Positions 16,927 to 25,186 are shown, counted from the first letter of the stretch. The stretch is DNA of 64,000 bases from Chloroflexota bacterium (GCA_005882255.1 VBEZ01000165.1:1-64000), one strand, 5' to 3'. Made by a program: numbers and translations. Notes: generated by a model from the letters alone, not told the origin.

Positions 16927-17712
16927 ATGCCGTCACGCGACCTGTTTCCCAGCGACTGGCTCGTCACCGGTGCCTACCGGGATACGCGGCTGGGCGTCAT
17001 CAAGTCCGGCAAAGAGAGCGAGGTCCATCTCGTCGCCCGCATCGGGAGCGACCGAACGACCCTGCTCGCCGAAAAACGCTTCAAGGCGCGCGACCGTCGG
17101 TCGTTCCAGAACGACTGGACGTATCGCGGCGTGTGGGGCGGGGGCACGCGTCGCGAGAGCCGCGCGATGAAGAAGAACACGCGGTTCGGCCATGAAGCTG
17201 CCCAGGCCCGCTGGATCTCGAACGAGTGGGACAGCCTGGTACGTCTCCACGAAGCCGGCGTGACCGTTCCACCACCGGTCGAGCTGTTGGACGACGGCTA
17301 CCTGATGGCGTTCGTCGGCGACGGCGAGCGTGCGGCACCGCGTCTCTCGGAGGTCGACCTCGCCCCGGCGGTCGCGCAGCGGGTATGGGACGAGCTGCTC
17401 GACGAGCTTGCGGTGCTCGTTTCGATCGACCGCGTCCACGGCGACCTCTCGGCGTTCAACATCCTGTGGTGGCGTGAGCGCGCGGTCCTCATCGACTTCT
17501 CGCAGACCGTCGAGATCGTCACCCATCCGGCCGCGCACGATCTGCTGACGCGCGACATCACGTCGCTCGCCCGGTACTTCCAGCGACGCGGCGTTGAGGT
17601 CGCGATCGATCGCGTCTTAGGTGGCATCGGCGCGGACGTGCATCGCTTCACGCGACAGCTGGGCGACGTACGCGTTGGTGGCAGACGAGCGCCGGAGCGC
17701 TGGCGCGACTAA
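16927..17712 (+). CDS. RIO1-type atypical serine protein kinase
   Basis: 261 residues. The nucleotide-binding loop is SGKESEVHLV (about residues 27-36). The flexible RIO segment (GVWGGGTRRESRAMKKNTRFG) lies before the alpha-C region. The catalytic loop VHGDLSAFNILWW carries the catalytic Asp and the metal-binding Asn, and LIDFSQTVEIVTHP is the metal-binding loop. The ATG at 16927 is set by GGAGG 4 bases upstream. It follows a structured leader with a short ORF and precedes a ParB-like gene by 11 bp. Archaeal and eukaryotic RIO1 act in small-subunit maturation; the bacterial substrate is unknown. Confidence 0.92.
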   Translation: MPSRDLFPSDWLVTGAYRDTRLGVIKSGKESEVHLVARIGSDRTTLLAEKRFKARDRRSFQNDWTYRGVWGGGTRRESRAMKKNTRFGHEAAQARWISNEWDSLVRLHEAGVTVPPPVELLDDGYLMAFVGDGERAAPRLSEVDLAPAVAQRVWDELLDELAVLVSIDRVHGDLSAFNILWWRERAVLIDFSQTVEIVTHPAAHDLLTRDITSLARYFQRRGVEVAIDRVLGGIGADVHRFTRQLGDVRVGGRRAPERWRD

Positions 17713-17723
17713 AGTGAGCCCCC

Positions 17724-18737
17724 ATGCCCGCGAAGAAGACAACGGCCAGGAAGACCACCGCCAAGACCACGCGGAAGACCACACGCAAGCGCCGCGGTCC
17801 GGCGGAGCCGCGCGGTCCGGAGCCGACCCAGAGCGCGATCGCGTCCGACGACGCGGAGATCGGCGACCTCGTCGCGCACATTCGTTCGTCGCGCGGCGCG
17901 GTGATCGGCGCATACCGCGACCCCTACGGCGGCACGCCCCTGGTGTTCGCGTCGGTTCCCGTCGGCGCCGTCGAGGCTACGGCGTTCCAGCGCGACCTAT
18001 CGCGCACTCATGCGGAACGGCTCGCGACCGCGATCGGCGACACCGGCGCGTTCCTCGACCCGGTCATCGCGATCCCGTCCAAGGAGGGATTCCTCTCGCC
18101 GAACGGACGTCACCGCATCGCCGCGGCCCGCCAGCTCGGTCAGCGCTCCATCACGGTGCTTGCCACCGCGGACCCTGCGCTCGCGTACCGCATCCTCGCG
18201 CTCAATACGGAAAAGGCGCACAACCTGCGCGATCGGAGCCTCGAGGTGATCCGGATGGCGCGCTCCCTGGCGAAGGAACAGCCGCGCTCGAAGGAGAAAG
18301 AGCACGCGACATCGTTCGAATCGCCGGCATTTCTCACGCTGGGTTGTGCGTACGAGAAGCGCGATCGCTTCTCCGGTTCGTCGTACAACTCGATGCTGCG
18401 CCGGGTCGAGCTGTTCCTCGATCAGACCCTGCCCGCCGCGCTGCGGCAGCGGGAGCAGTGGGCGGTCCGCCTGCTCGACATCGACGACCGCGTGAGCGCG
18501 CACGTGAAGGCGCTGCAGGAGCTGGGGATGAAGAGTCCATACCTCCGGGCGGTCGTGGTCGCCCGTTGCAATCCGGTCCGCTGGATCCCGACGAAGAAGG
18601 GTGCCGGACCGCCGATGTCGGTCGCCGAAGCGCTCACACGCATGACGAAGAACGTGCGCGCTTTCGAGCCGAAGAAGGTGCGACCGCAGGATCTCGCGTT
18701 CGCCGCGACGGTGGGTGGGACGGAAGAGGGCTCCTAG
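17724..18737 (+). CDS. ParB/Srx-fold protein with Lys/Thr-rich N-terminal tail
   Basis: 337 residues. The first 25 are a Lys/Thr/Arg repeat reminiscent of histone H1 tails (KKTTARKTTAKTTRKTT). A ParB-type domain follows (about residues 70-165) with VPVGAVEATAFQRDLS, LDPVIAIPS and SPNGRHRIAAARQLG, the last matching the GxxRxxA nucleotide-binding box. The rest is helical and has no typical ParB centromere-binding HTH that I can recognise. It lies 11 bp after the RIO kinase gene, so the pair is probably cotranscribed. It is unlikely to be the chromosomal ParB: there is no parA beside it. Confidence 0.85.
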   Translation: MPAKKTTARKTTAKTTRKTTRKRRGPAEPRGPEPTQSAIASDDAEIGDLVAHIRSSRGAVIGAYRDPYGGTPLVFASVPVGAVEATAFQRDLSRTHAERLATAIGDTGAFLDPVIAIPSKEGFLSPNGRHRIAAARQLGQRSITVLATADPALAYRILALNTEKAHNLRDRSLEVIRMARSLAKEQPRSKEKEHATSFESPAFLTLGCAYEKRDRFSGSSYNSMLRRVELFLDQTLPAALRQREQWAVRLLDIDDRVSAHVKALQELGMKSPYLRAVVVARCNPVRWIPTKKGAGPPMSVAEALTRMTKNVRAFEPKKVRPQDLAFAATVGGTEEGS

Positions 18738-18751
18738 CCGCGGGGCAGTGC

Positions 18752-19210
18752 CTAGTTCGCTCGCCCTCCGGATGCGCGGAAGCGCTCCACCGTAGCCAAC
18801 AGGTCGTCGAGGCCGAACGGTTTCGCGAGATAGCCTTCGGCGCCCACCTCGTCGGCCCAGCGCCGTGCGCTCTCGGCCGCCGTCATGACGATGATCGGCA
18901 CGGTGATGCCCTGGCCGCGTAGCGCGCGCGCGACGGCCCACCCGTCCATCACCGGCATGCGCATGTCGAGCAGGATCAGGAGCGGCACCTTCCGCGCGAC
19001 GGCATCGAGCGCTTCCTGACCGCTGGATGCGCTCACGACGTCGTAGCCCTCGCCCGACAGGATCGAGCTCACGGTATCGAGGATGGATGTGTCGTCGTCC
19101 ACCACGAGCACGGTGCCGTGATGACCTTGCCCTCGAGCGACATTGCGCGCTCCGCCGGATGATGGCGGCTGTTCGTCGCGCGGTGGACCTCCAGCCCACA
19201 GATCCCTCAC
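18752..19210 (-). CDS. Single-domain response regulator
   Basis: 152 residues: a 30-residue Gly/Pro/Arg-rich leader, then a receiver domain (TVLVVDDDTSILDTVSSIL; phospho-acceptor Asp in LLILLDMRMPVMDG; Thr in IIVMTAAES; Lys in GYLAKPFGLDD). No output domain follows. The GTG at 19210 directly follows the stop of the sensor kinase gene and has AGGAGG 9 bases upstream, inside the kinase 3' end. It is the obvious partner of that kinase and may act as a phosphate shuttle or by protein contacts. Confidence 0.92.
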   Translation of the reverse strand: MRDLWAGGPPRDEQPPSSGGARNVARGQGHHGTVLVVDDDTSILDTVSSILSGEGYDVVSASSGQEALDAVARKVPLLILLDMRMPVMDGWAVARALRGQGITVPIIVMTAAESARRWADEVGAEGYLAKPFGLDDLLATVERFRASGGRAN

Positions 19211-21097
19211 CTAGTTGAGCCTCCTTCCATCCGCGATCGGCAATGCGACGTGAAATGTCGAACCCTTGCCGACCTCGCTCTCCACCCAGATGCGACCACC
19301 GTGCTCCTCGACGATCCCGCGGCAGATGAACAGGCCGAGACCCATGCCGTGAAAACGCCGGTCGTCGACGTTCGATGCGCGCGAGAAACGCTCGAAGATC
19401 CGCGGGAGATCCGCTGCCGGGATCCCGATGCCGGAGTCCGCGACGGCCACTCGCGCCTCTCCATCCTCCTGCCAGACCCTGATCGTGATCGGCGTCTGTT
19501 CGGGGCTGTACTTCCGCGCATTCTCGACGAGATTCTGTAGCAGCTGCTCGACGCGACGGCGATCGTACACGCCGACCACCGGTGCGCTCGCCTCGACCTG
19601 ACAGAGGCTGAGGTCGCTCGCGTCGTGTGTGCAGACCTCCTGCGCGAGCGTGGCGATGTCCACCGGCTCCCGCTCGCCGACGAGCCGGCCCTGCTCGAGC
19701 CGCGTCGCATCGAGCAGATCCCCGACCAGCCCGGCGAGGCGCTTGCTCTCTCGCACGACGCGTTGGATGCCGGCGATGTCGGCCGGCGCGCTTGGTTCGC
19801 GGGTCGCACGCCGCTCGAGAAACTCGGCCTGGGCGACGACGGTCGTGAGCGGGGTCTTGAGATCGTGCGCGGCGGCTGAGAGGAAGTCCTCCTTGAGACG
19901 CGTGGCCTCTTCGCGCGCCCTGACGCGCGCGGCGTGGTCGATGAGCGCGCGGCTCTCCAGGATGACCGCGGCCTGATCGGCGAGGAGTTTCGCCAGCTCG
20001 ATGTCGCTCCCGGCGAAGATCGGCGGGCGCTCCGCGCTGAACGTCAGGACGCCGAGACGGCGTTCGCCGGCCGTGATCGGCGCCGCGAGAACGGCGCCGA
20101 CATTGCGGGTACGGTAGTCCGCCGCGCCGTCGGGGTTGTCGCGGATCGGATCCGTGCTGAAGATCGCGCGCTGCAGCTCGAATGCGCGTCCCGCGAAGTG
20201 CTTGCCTGGCTCGAGATCGAGGGTCGTCTCGTCCTCATTCCAGAAACGCAGTTTCGAGGTGTCGTCCTGCCACAGGCCGATCCGCGCCGTCGTGCCGGTG
20301 CTGTTCGCGGCGCCACGCTCAAGCTCGCGCACGATGTCGAGCGTCGCGGGCAGTCGGGGGAGGCTCGCGGAGCGCGCGAGGAACGCCCGTAGCTCCGGCT
20401 CCTGCCAGGCCCTCCGAAGGATCGCCGGCGGCGCGAAGCCGAGGTAGTAGGCGACGCCAGAGCCGAGACCGAGCAGCTGCCCGAGGGCCTCCAGCACGGC
20501 GCGATCGTCCGGCCCCGCGAGAGGGGTGAGCCCGGCGATGAGGATGTCGGTGCCGAGCAGGATCGAGCCGAGCGAGATCGCCTCCATGCGGCGCCGCGTG
20601 ACACCGCGCGAGCGACGAGCGGCGCGGATGAATGCGAAGGCGCAGTAGATCGAGACGCCGAAGAAGTACAGGACCACGTACAGGATCACCGGCGTCGGCA
20701 GCGCCGGCGCGGTCGCGTACGTCGCGATGACCCCGGCCGCCAGGCCGAGCTCGGCTCCACGCTTGATGGCGCTGCGCACATGGGTGAAATCGTCGACAAG
20801 CCTCAGCAGGACGTACGGCAGCGCCATGAGCACCGCGATCTCGACCGTCGTCAGCCATGGCGGGGCATTCCCGACGAGCGCCGCGACCCGCGACGCGAGG
20901 ATGATGAAGGCCACCGCTCCGAAGAAGAGCGTCATGTCGCCGTGCGCTCGCGTCGGCTGCCGGACCGCACGCAGGGCCACGCTGATGAAGATGAGAACGT
21001 AGATGAGCTGCGTGACCACGGAGATGAGGTCGAGCGCGTTCAAGTTCGGTGATTCTATGGACCTAGCGAGCCAGTAAGAGACCGAGCGCGGCACCAC
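19211..21097 (-). CDS. Membrane sensor histidine kinase with GAF domain
   Basis: About 628 residues. An N-terminal membrane domain of roughly seven helices (residues 20-235, starting LISVVTQLIYVLIFISVAL) has no recognised sensor family. A GAF domain follows (about 250-385; VGAVLAAPITAGERRLGVLTFSAERPP). The HisKA box is FLSAAAHDLKTPLTTV, and the ATPase domain has N (QNLVENARKYSP), G1 (VADSGIGIP), F (IFERFSRAS) and G2 (GMGLGLFIC) boxes. A GTG at 21097 overlaps the chromate transporter gene by 35 bp; a TTG at 21043 leaves a short gap. Neither has a convincing ribosome-binding site. The response regulator follows at once. Confidence 0.9.
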   Translation of the reverse strand: MVPRSVSYWLARSIESPNLNALDLISVVTQLIYVLIFISVALRAVRQPTRAHGDMTLFFGAVAFIILASRVAALVGNAPPWLTTVEIAVLMALPYVLLRLVDDFTHVRSAIKRGAELGLAAGVIATYATAPALPTPVILYVVLYFFGVSIYCAFAFIRAARRSRGVTRRRMEAISLGSILLGTDILIAGLTPLAGPDDRAVLEALGQLLGLGSGVAYYLGFAPPAILRRAWQEPELRAFLARSASLPRLPATLDIVRELERGAANSTGTTARIGLWQDDTSKLRFWNEDETTLDLEPGKHFAGRAFELQRAIFSTDPIRDNPDGAADYRTRNVGAVLAAPITAGERRLGVLTFSAERPPIFAGSDIELAKLLADQAAVILESRALIDHAARVRAREEATRLKEDFLSAAAHDLKTPLTTVVAQAEFLERRATREPSAPADIAGIQRVVRESKRLAGLVGDLLDATRLEQGRLVGEREPVDIATLAQEVCTHDASDLSLCQVEASAPVVGVYDRRRVEQLLQNLVENARKYSPEQTPITIRVWQEDGEARVAVADSGIGIPAADLPRIFERFSRASNVDDRRFHGMGLGLFICRGIVEEHGGRIWVESEVGKGSTFHVALPIADGRRLN

Positions 21098-21578
21098 CGA
21101 TGACCACGGCGGCGGGATGCAGACGGCCTTGATACGTCAGCCCCGCTGCCGCGATGCCGACGGCGACCTGCCACCATGACGGCGCGTCGCCGGCCGGAAG
21201 AATGAGCGAGGCGCCGGTCGCGCACAGCAGGCCCGCCGTCGCAAGCGCCGCGCCGCGCACCAAGCCGGCGAACGGGACCGAGAGCAGCCAGCGTCGCGCG
21301 ACCGCGGTCGCGGGAAGGATGATCAGAGGTGGGAGGCTCGAGGCGACCAGTGCCAGCGTCGCTCCGAGCGGTCCGGCCAGCTGATAGCCAAGGCTGACGA
21401 TCCAGAGCCCGTTCGGCCCGGTCGAGAGGCGACCGATGGCCAGCGCTTCGACCAGCTGCGTATCGGTCACCACCCCGGTCGCGACGAGATCCTGCCGCAG
21501 GAGTGGCAGCGAACCGAGCCCGCCGAGCGCGAGCGCGGAGTCCTTCAGCAACACGAGAAACAATGAGAGGAGATCCAC
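21063..21578 (-). CDS. Chromate transporter family protein, second half-size subunit
   Basis: 171-residue member of the CHR family in its half-size form. It starts with a DLLSLFLVLLKDSALALGGLGSLPLLRQDLV helix, has the signature EALAIGRLSTGPNGLWIVSLGYQLAGPLGA, and continues with four further hydrophobic segments. It lies 3 bp after the sister subunit gene. Short CHR proteins occur as adjacent pairs and are thought to insert with opposite topology to make the transporter. Chromate or sulfate export is the family role; metal resistance is not shown by the surroundings. Confidence 0.88.
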   Translation of the reverse strand: MDLLSLFLVLLKDSALALGGLGSLPLLRQDLVATGVVTDTQLVEALAIGRLSTGPNGLWIVSLGYQLAGPLGATLALVASSLPPLIILPATAVARRWLLSVPFAGLVRGAALATAGLLCATGASLILPAGDAPSWWQVAVGIAAAGLTYQGRLHPAAVVIGGAALGLLLAR

Positions 21579-21581
21579 GCG

Positions 21582-22145
21582 CTACTCGCTCGCGCCTTCG
21601 CGTGACGTCGGCCGCTCGCGACCGAGGAACAACGCGCCGAGGGTCGCCGCGCCGACGATCACGGCGACGCTCGAGATGTTCGTGAGCAGCAGGACGGCGA
21701 ACGCGACGATCACGAGCCCGATGTCGACGATCGCGCGCACCCCGTGCCGGCGAGCGCCGCGCACGAGAACGATCGCGAGACCCAGCGTCATCCCGCCTGT
21801 CGCCGGCGCCATGCCGGCGAGCGCGGCGTGGGCGAGCGGCTGATCCGCGATGACGCCGTAGGCGGCGGTCATCGCGGCGGTGATGATCGCGGCCGGGACC
21901 ATCATCCCCGAGACCGCGACGAGGACGCCCCGCCAGCCCGCGATGCGCTGGCCGAGCAGGCCCGCGAGCGCGACGAGATGGATACCGGGGCTCAGCTGGC
22001 AGAGCGCCCACGCTTCAGTGAACTCGCGTTCGCTGAGGCGAGCTTCGCGCTCGACGAGGAAACGACGAAGAAGGAACAGCGTGCTGGTGCCTCCACCCAC
22101 CGACTGCGTGCCGACCGCGATGAAGATCTTCGCGAGCTCACGCAT
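21582..22145 (-). CDS. Chromate transporter family protein, first half-size subunit
   Basis: 187-residue half-size CHR protein with the family motif FIAVGTQSVGGGTSTLFLLRRFLVER, then EFTEAWALCQLSPGIHLVALAGLLGQRIAGWRG and several transmembrane segments. It pairs with the following gene at 3-bp spacing. It is divergent from the DUF72 gene, with 19 bp between the starts. A GAAC-N4-GTTC match at 22021-22032 lies inside this gene and is probably chance. Confidence 0.88.
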   Translation of the reverse strand: MRELAKIFIAVGTQSVGGGTSTLFLLRRFLVEREARLSEREFTEAWALCQLSPGIHLVALAGLLGQRIAGWRGVLVAVSGMMVPAAIITAAMTAAYGVIADQPLAHAALAGMAPATGGMTLGLAIVLVRGARRHGVRAIVDIGLVIVAFAVLLLTNISSVAVIVGAATLGALFLGRERPTSREGASE

Positions 22146-22164
22146 CGCGACCTAGGCTACGTAA

Positions 22165-22893
22165 GTGGCCGGCGAGGTGCGCATCGGTACGTCCGGCTGG
22201 GTCTATCCGCACTGGCGCGAGACCTTCTATCCGAAGGGACTGCCGCAATCACGCTGGCTCGAGCACTACGCCGAGCGATTCAACACCGTCGAACTCAACA
22301 ATCCCTTCTACCGGCAACCGGAGCGAGCGACGTTCGAACGCTGGCGACGAGCCGTACCCGACGACTTCGTCTACGCCGTGAAGCTCAATCGTTTTCTCAC
22401 GCATCTGAAGCGACTCAACGTGGACCGGGCGATGGTGGCGCGGTCGTACGACACGATGGCCGGGCTCGGACCGAAGGCCGCGGTCGTGCTGGTGCAGCTG
22501 CCGGCGCGGTTTCGCTTCGACGCGGACCGCGTTGCGCGGTTCTTCGCCGCCGTGGCGCCCCGTCGAAGGCGCCACGCGCTCGAGCCGCGCGACGCGAGTT
22601 GGCTCACGGACGAGGCGATCGCCGTTCTGCGCGAACGAAGCGTTGCCCTATGCATCATCGACACGCCGAAGTGGCCGACGCGCGGGTCGGTGACGGCCGA
22701 CTTCGTTTACCTGCGCTTCCATGGACAGACTCGGCTGTATGGCTCGAGCTACGACGACCACGCCCTGCGCGCCTGGGCTGAACGGATCCGTCTCTGGCGC
22801 GCCGCTGGCCTCGATGTCTACGCGTACTTCAACAATGACGAACGCGCATATGCGCCGCGCGACGCACTGCGACTGCGCGAGCTCGTCGGGTGA
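22165..22893 (+). CDS. DUF72-family protein
   Basis: 242-residue TIM-barrel-like DUF72 protein. Family landmarks are IGTSGWVYPHWRETFYPKGLPQSRWLEHYAERFNTVELNNPFYRQP at the N-terminus, FVYAVKLNRFLTHLKRL, VLVQLPARFRFD, FVYLRFHGQTRLYGSSYDD and DVYAYFNNDERAYAPRDA. A GTG start follows the divergent chromate-transporter gene. The biochemical role of DUF72 is not settled. Neighbours to the right are DNA-repair genes. Confidence 0.9.
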   Translation: MAGEVRIGTSGWVYPHWRETFYPKGLPQSRWLEHYAERFNTVELNNPFYRQPERATFERWRRAVPDDFVYAVKLNRFLTHLKRLNVDRAMVARSYDTMAGLGPKAAVVLVQLPARFRFDADRVARFFAAVAPRRRRHALEPRDASWLTDEAIAVLRERSVALCIIDTPKWPTRGSVTADFVYLRFHGQTRLYGSSYDDHALRAWAERIRLWRAAGLDVYAYFNNDERAYAPRDALRLRELVG

Positions 22894-22926
22894 GCAGGCT
22901 GGCACGCCGCCTGCTTCGCTTATGGC

Positions 22927-23202
22927 ATGGACTGGTCGCTCGTCGATGTCGATCGCCTCGCCAGGCTGGCGTGTCCAAGCTGTCAGCGCGGCCTGGCCGG
23001 CGGTCTGATGCGTCAGGTCGAATGGACCACGCGCCGCTGCATCGTCGTGGTGGCCTGCCCGAACTGCAACGCCGAGTCGATGGTCGTCCTCGAAACGAGC
23101 GGCACGAGGCGAACTGCGCCGCCGATCGACGTCGACGACGTTCGCCGCGCACACGAAGCTCTCGCGCGCGCGGGCCGCATGAGCGACCTCTTCCCCGCGT
23201 AG
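22927..23202 (+). CDS. Small zinc-ribbon protein (91 aa)
   Basis: The product has two Cys pairs, ACPSCQRG near residue 16 and ACPNCNAE near residue 44, spaced like a zinc ribbon. The C-terminal 40 residues are charged and helical (DVDDVRRAHEALARAGRMSDLFPA). I know no named family for it. It starts at an ATG 33 bp after the DUF72 gene. A TGGCACGCCG word just upstream recurs before the iron-permease-like gene at 27017. Confidence 0.72.
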   Translation: MDWSLVDVDRLARLACPSCQRGLAGGLMRQVEWTTRRCIVVVACPNCNAESMVVLETSGTRRTAPPIDVDDVRRAHEALARAGRMSDLFPA

Positions 23203-23216
23203 CGACTGCGCTTCGG

Positions 23217-24110
23217 TCAGATCGTGAGGCGCAGCTGCGACGGCGTCGAAGGCTCGGGCTTTCGGAACGGCCGCTCGTGGAAGCGGTAACGGGAGCGCAC
23301 ACGGCGAGCGCGTTCCTCGAGCATGTCGGTGTAGCCCCGCTCCGGATTGATGCGCTCAGCAAAACGCGCCTCGGTCGCCGGCAGCAGGGCGGGGAAGTGC
23401 TCGGAGAGGAACGCGAGGTAGTGAGGTTTTACGCTCGGATCCAGCTTGAGCGGCCGCGTCGAGAAGAAGGTCGCGCCGTTCATCGCCGCGGCGGCAGCGA
23501 CGGCATCGAGCGACTCCTCACTGTCGCTGAGCCCTGGGAGGATCGGCGCGGCGAGCACGCCCGCGTCGATGCCTGCCGCTGCCAGGCGCCGGACCGCTTC
23601 GAGGCGAGCCTTCGGTGGCGAGGCGTGCGGCTCGGAGGTGCGCGCGAGCTCCGTCGAGACCGTGCCGATGCTCATGCAGACCTTCACGTCGAGGCGAGCG
23701 AGAAGATCGATGTCTCGGACCACCATCGAGCCCTTCGTGATCACGACGAGCGGCAGCGGTGAGGCGACGAGCGCCTCCAGCGTTCGTCGCGTGATGCGGT
23801 AGCGACCTTCGCACTGCTGGTACGGATCGGTGGCGGTGCCGAGGGCGACCGTTTCCCGTTTCCTGAGCCGACGGAGCTCAAGCGCGAGCAGGTCCGGGAA
23901 GTTGACCTTCACGTCGATCTCGCGATCGAAGCCGGCGCCGGTGTCGCGTCCCCGGCGCGCGTGGTAGTCACGGGCGTAGCAATAGACGCAGGCGCGCTCG
24001 CAACCGGAATAGGGATTGAGGCTCCAGGCGAAGGGCATGCCCTGAACGCGCGTGAGCGCGCTCTTCACCGTGATCTCGCGATAGCTGACGCCGCTCCCCA
24101 TGTTCGACAT
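23217..24110 (-). CDS. SPL-like radical SAM protein (DNA repair photolyase family, COG1533)
   Basis: 297-residue radical SAM enzyme. The cluster-binding motif CERACVYCYAR is near residue 36, preceded by MPFAWSLNPYSG. Next come ALGTATDPYQQCEGRYRITRRTLE and VVITKGSMVVRDIDLL. The family (Rv2578c-like and relatives of spore photoproduct lyase) is annotated as DNA repair photolyase, but few members have been tested. The ATG at 24110 or 24101 is possible. A palindromic TAGAAC-N4-GTTCTA sits 3-18 bases upstream of 24110, the place for a LexA operator, which supports a DNA-damage role. It is convergent with the zinc-ribbon gene. Confidence 0.9.
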   Translation of the reverse strand: MSNMGSGVSYREITVKSALTRVQGMPFAWSLNPYSGCERACVYCYARDYHARRGRDTGAGFDREIDVKVNFPDLLALELRRLRKRETVALGTATDPYQQCEGRYRITRRTLEALVASPLPLVVITKGSMVVRDIDLLARLDVKVCMSIGTVSTELARTSEPHASPPKARLEAVRRLAAAGIDAGVLAAPILPGLSDSEESLDAVAAAAAMNGATFFSTRPLKLDPSVKPHYLAFLSEHFPALLPATEARFAERINPERGYTDMLEERARRVRSRYRFHERPFRKPEPSTPSQLRLTI

Positions 24111-24112
24111 TG

Positions 24113-24128
24113 TAGAACATGCGTTCTA
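24113..24128. promoter_or_regulatory. Candidate LexA (SOS) operator
   Basis: TAGAAC-ATGC-GTTCTA is a perfect palindrome with a 4-base centre. Its core GAAC-N4-GTTC and the centre ATGC fit the Gram-positive/actinobacterial LexA consensus (GAACRNRYGTTY). It lies in the 41-bp gap between the end of the small membrane protein gene and the start of the SPL-like radical SAM gene, so it would block that gene's promoter. No lexA gene is present in the window. Confidence 0.68.
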
Positions 24129-24151
24129 TCCTAGGGAGTTAGGCTCGGGAG

Positions 24152-24433
24152 CTAGCCTCCGATCCTCGAAGCGATGACGAGCAGGGTCCCGATGCCTGCG
24201 GTCACGCCCGCGGGAACGACTTCGTCCGTCGTGGCGCCGAATACCCTGCTGACTCCGAGGACCGACTTCACAGCGCCGAACACGGTCATCGCGAAGCCGA
24301 GCACCGTGCTCGCAAGCTTGATCGCCTTGTCGAGTTGTTCCGCAGATGCGGGCGGCAGCTGCTCCATTTGCCAAACGAGGAACACGCCAACGGCCGCCGC
24401 GATGAAGAAGACCGCCACGCTCCCTTTCGTCAT
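24152..24433 (-). CDS. Small membrane protein of unknown function (93 aa)
   Basis: The product has an N-terminal transmembrane segment (about residues 5-24, VAVFFIAAAVGVFLVW), an amphipathic middle (QLPPASAEQLDKAIKLAST) and one or two more hydrophobic helices (LGFAMTVFGAVKSVLG; GVTAGIGTLLVIASRIGG). The ATG at 24433 has GAGG 9 bases upstream; a GTG at 24442 is the alternative. It is divergent from the LigD phosphoesterase gene, with about 108 bp between starts. No family recognised. Confidence 0.65.
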   Translation of the reverse strand: MTKGSVAVFFIAAAVGVFLVWQMEQLPPASAEQLDKAIKLASTVLGFAMTVFGAVKSVLGVSRVFGATTDEVVPAGVTAGIGTLLVIASRIGG

Positions 24434-24541
24434 TTGCTTCACCTCTCCACGGTTACGTGCGGGCCATCGCGAGTCTAGAGACGGCTGGGGACATCATCGG
24501 CGAACGTCCGAGCATTTCGCGTGCAAGGATGGAGATTCGTG

Positions 24542-25186
24542 GTGGCCAAGAAACCAGCAGCGCGTCGCGGCCTCTCCGAGTACAAGCGCAAACGCGACTT
24601 TGCGCGCACCCCCGAGCCGGCGCCGCGACCCGCGCGGTCCGCGACGCGACGCAGCTTCGTCGTTCAGAAGCATCGCGCGACCGCACTGCACTACGACTTC
24701 CGGCTCGAGATCGGCGACGCGATGCCGTCGTGGGCCGTGCCGAAAGGTCCGTCCCTCGATCCGAGCCAGAAACGCCTTGCGATGCAGGTCGAGGATCACC
24801 CGCTCGAATACGCGGGCTTCGAGGGTGTGATCCCCGAAGGCGAGTACGGCGGCGGGACGGTGATGATCTGGGACGAGGGCACCTACGAGATGCTCGACGA
24901 CGTCGATCCCGCCGTCGCGCTGAGGAAAGGCGAGATCCGCTTCACGCTCGACGGCCACAAGCTCAAAGGGCGATGGACCCTGGTGCGCACCGGACCGCGG
25001 AGGTGGCTGCTCATCAAAGGACGAGACACGTACGCGCGGACGACTGACATCACGGTCTCGCGCCCGCGGTCGGTGCGCACGAAGCGGCTCCTTGCGGAGA
25101 TCGCTCGCGATGAAGGAGGCAACGTCGAAAAGGCCGCGACCGGCGATCCCGCCCCGCGCAGAGTCGTCGCGTCCGCCAAGCCGTGA
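24542..25186 (+). CDS. LigD-type 3'-phosphoesterase domain protein
   Basis: 214-residue stand-alone version of the LigD phosphoesterase (PE) module, which trims 3'-phosphate or ribonucleotide ends before ligation. The signature FVVQKHRATALHYDFRLEIGDAMPSWAVPKGPS carries the HxDxRLE catalytic/metal motif; DHPLEYAGFEGVIPEGEYGGGTV and the closing WLLIKGRDTYA are also typical. The GTG at 24542 is chosen from GGAG 7 bases upstream. The N-terminal 40 residues are basic. Its stop overlaps the ligase start (GTGA, 25183-25186), so PE, ligase and polymerase are three coupled genes. Confidence 0.92.
   Translation: MAKKPAARRGLSEYKRKRDFARTPEPAPRPARSATRRSFVVQKHRATALHYDFRLEIGDAMPSWAVPKGPSLDPSQKRLAMQVEDHPLEYAGFEGVIPEGEYGGGTVMIWDEGTYEMLDDVDPAVALRKGEIRFTLDGHKLKGRWTLVRTGPRRWLLIKGRDTYARTTDITVSRPRSVRTKRLLAEIARDEGGNVEKAATGDPAPRRVVASAKP

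Noticed and set aside
17724-18737. Chromosome-partitioning ParB and nearby origin of replication
   Set aside because: There is no parA, gidB, rnpA or dnaA nearby, no parS-like palindrome was noticed, and the protein lacks a clear ParB HTH.
22021-22032. Second GAAC-N4-GTTC match
   Set aside because: It is inside the coding sequence of a chromate-transporter subunit, away from any start, and the palindrome does not extend; about one such match is expected by chance per window.
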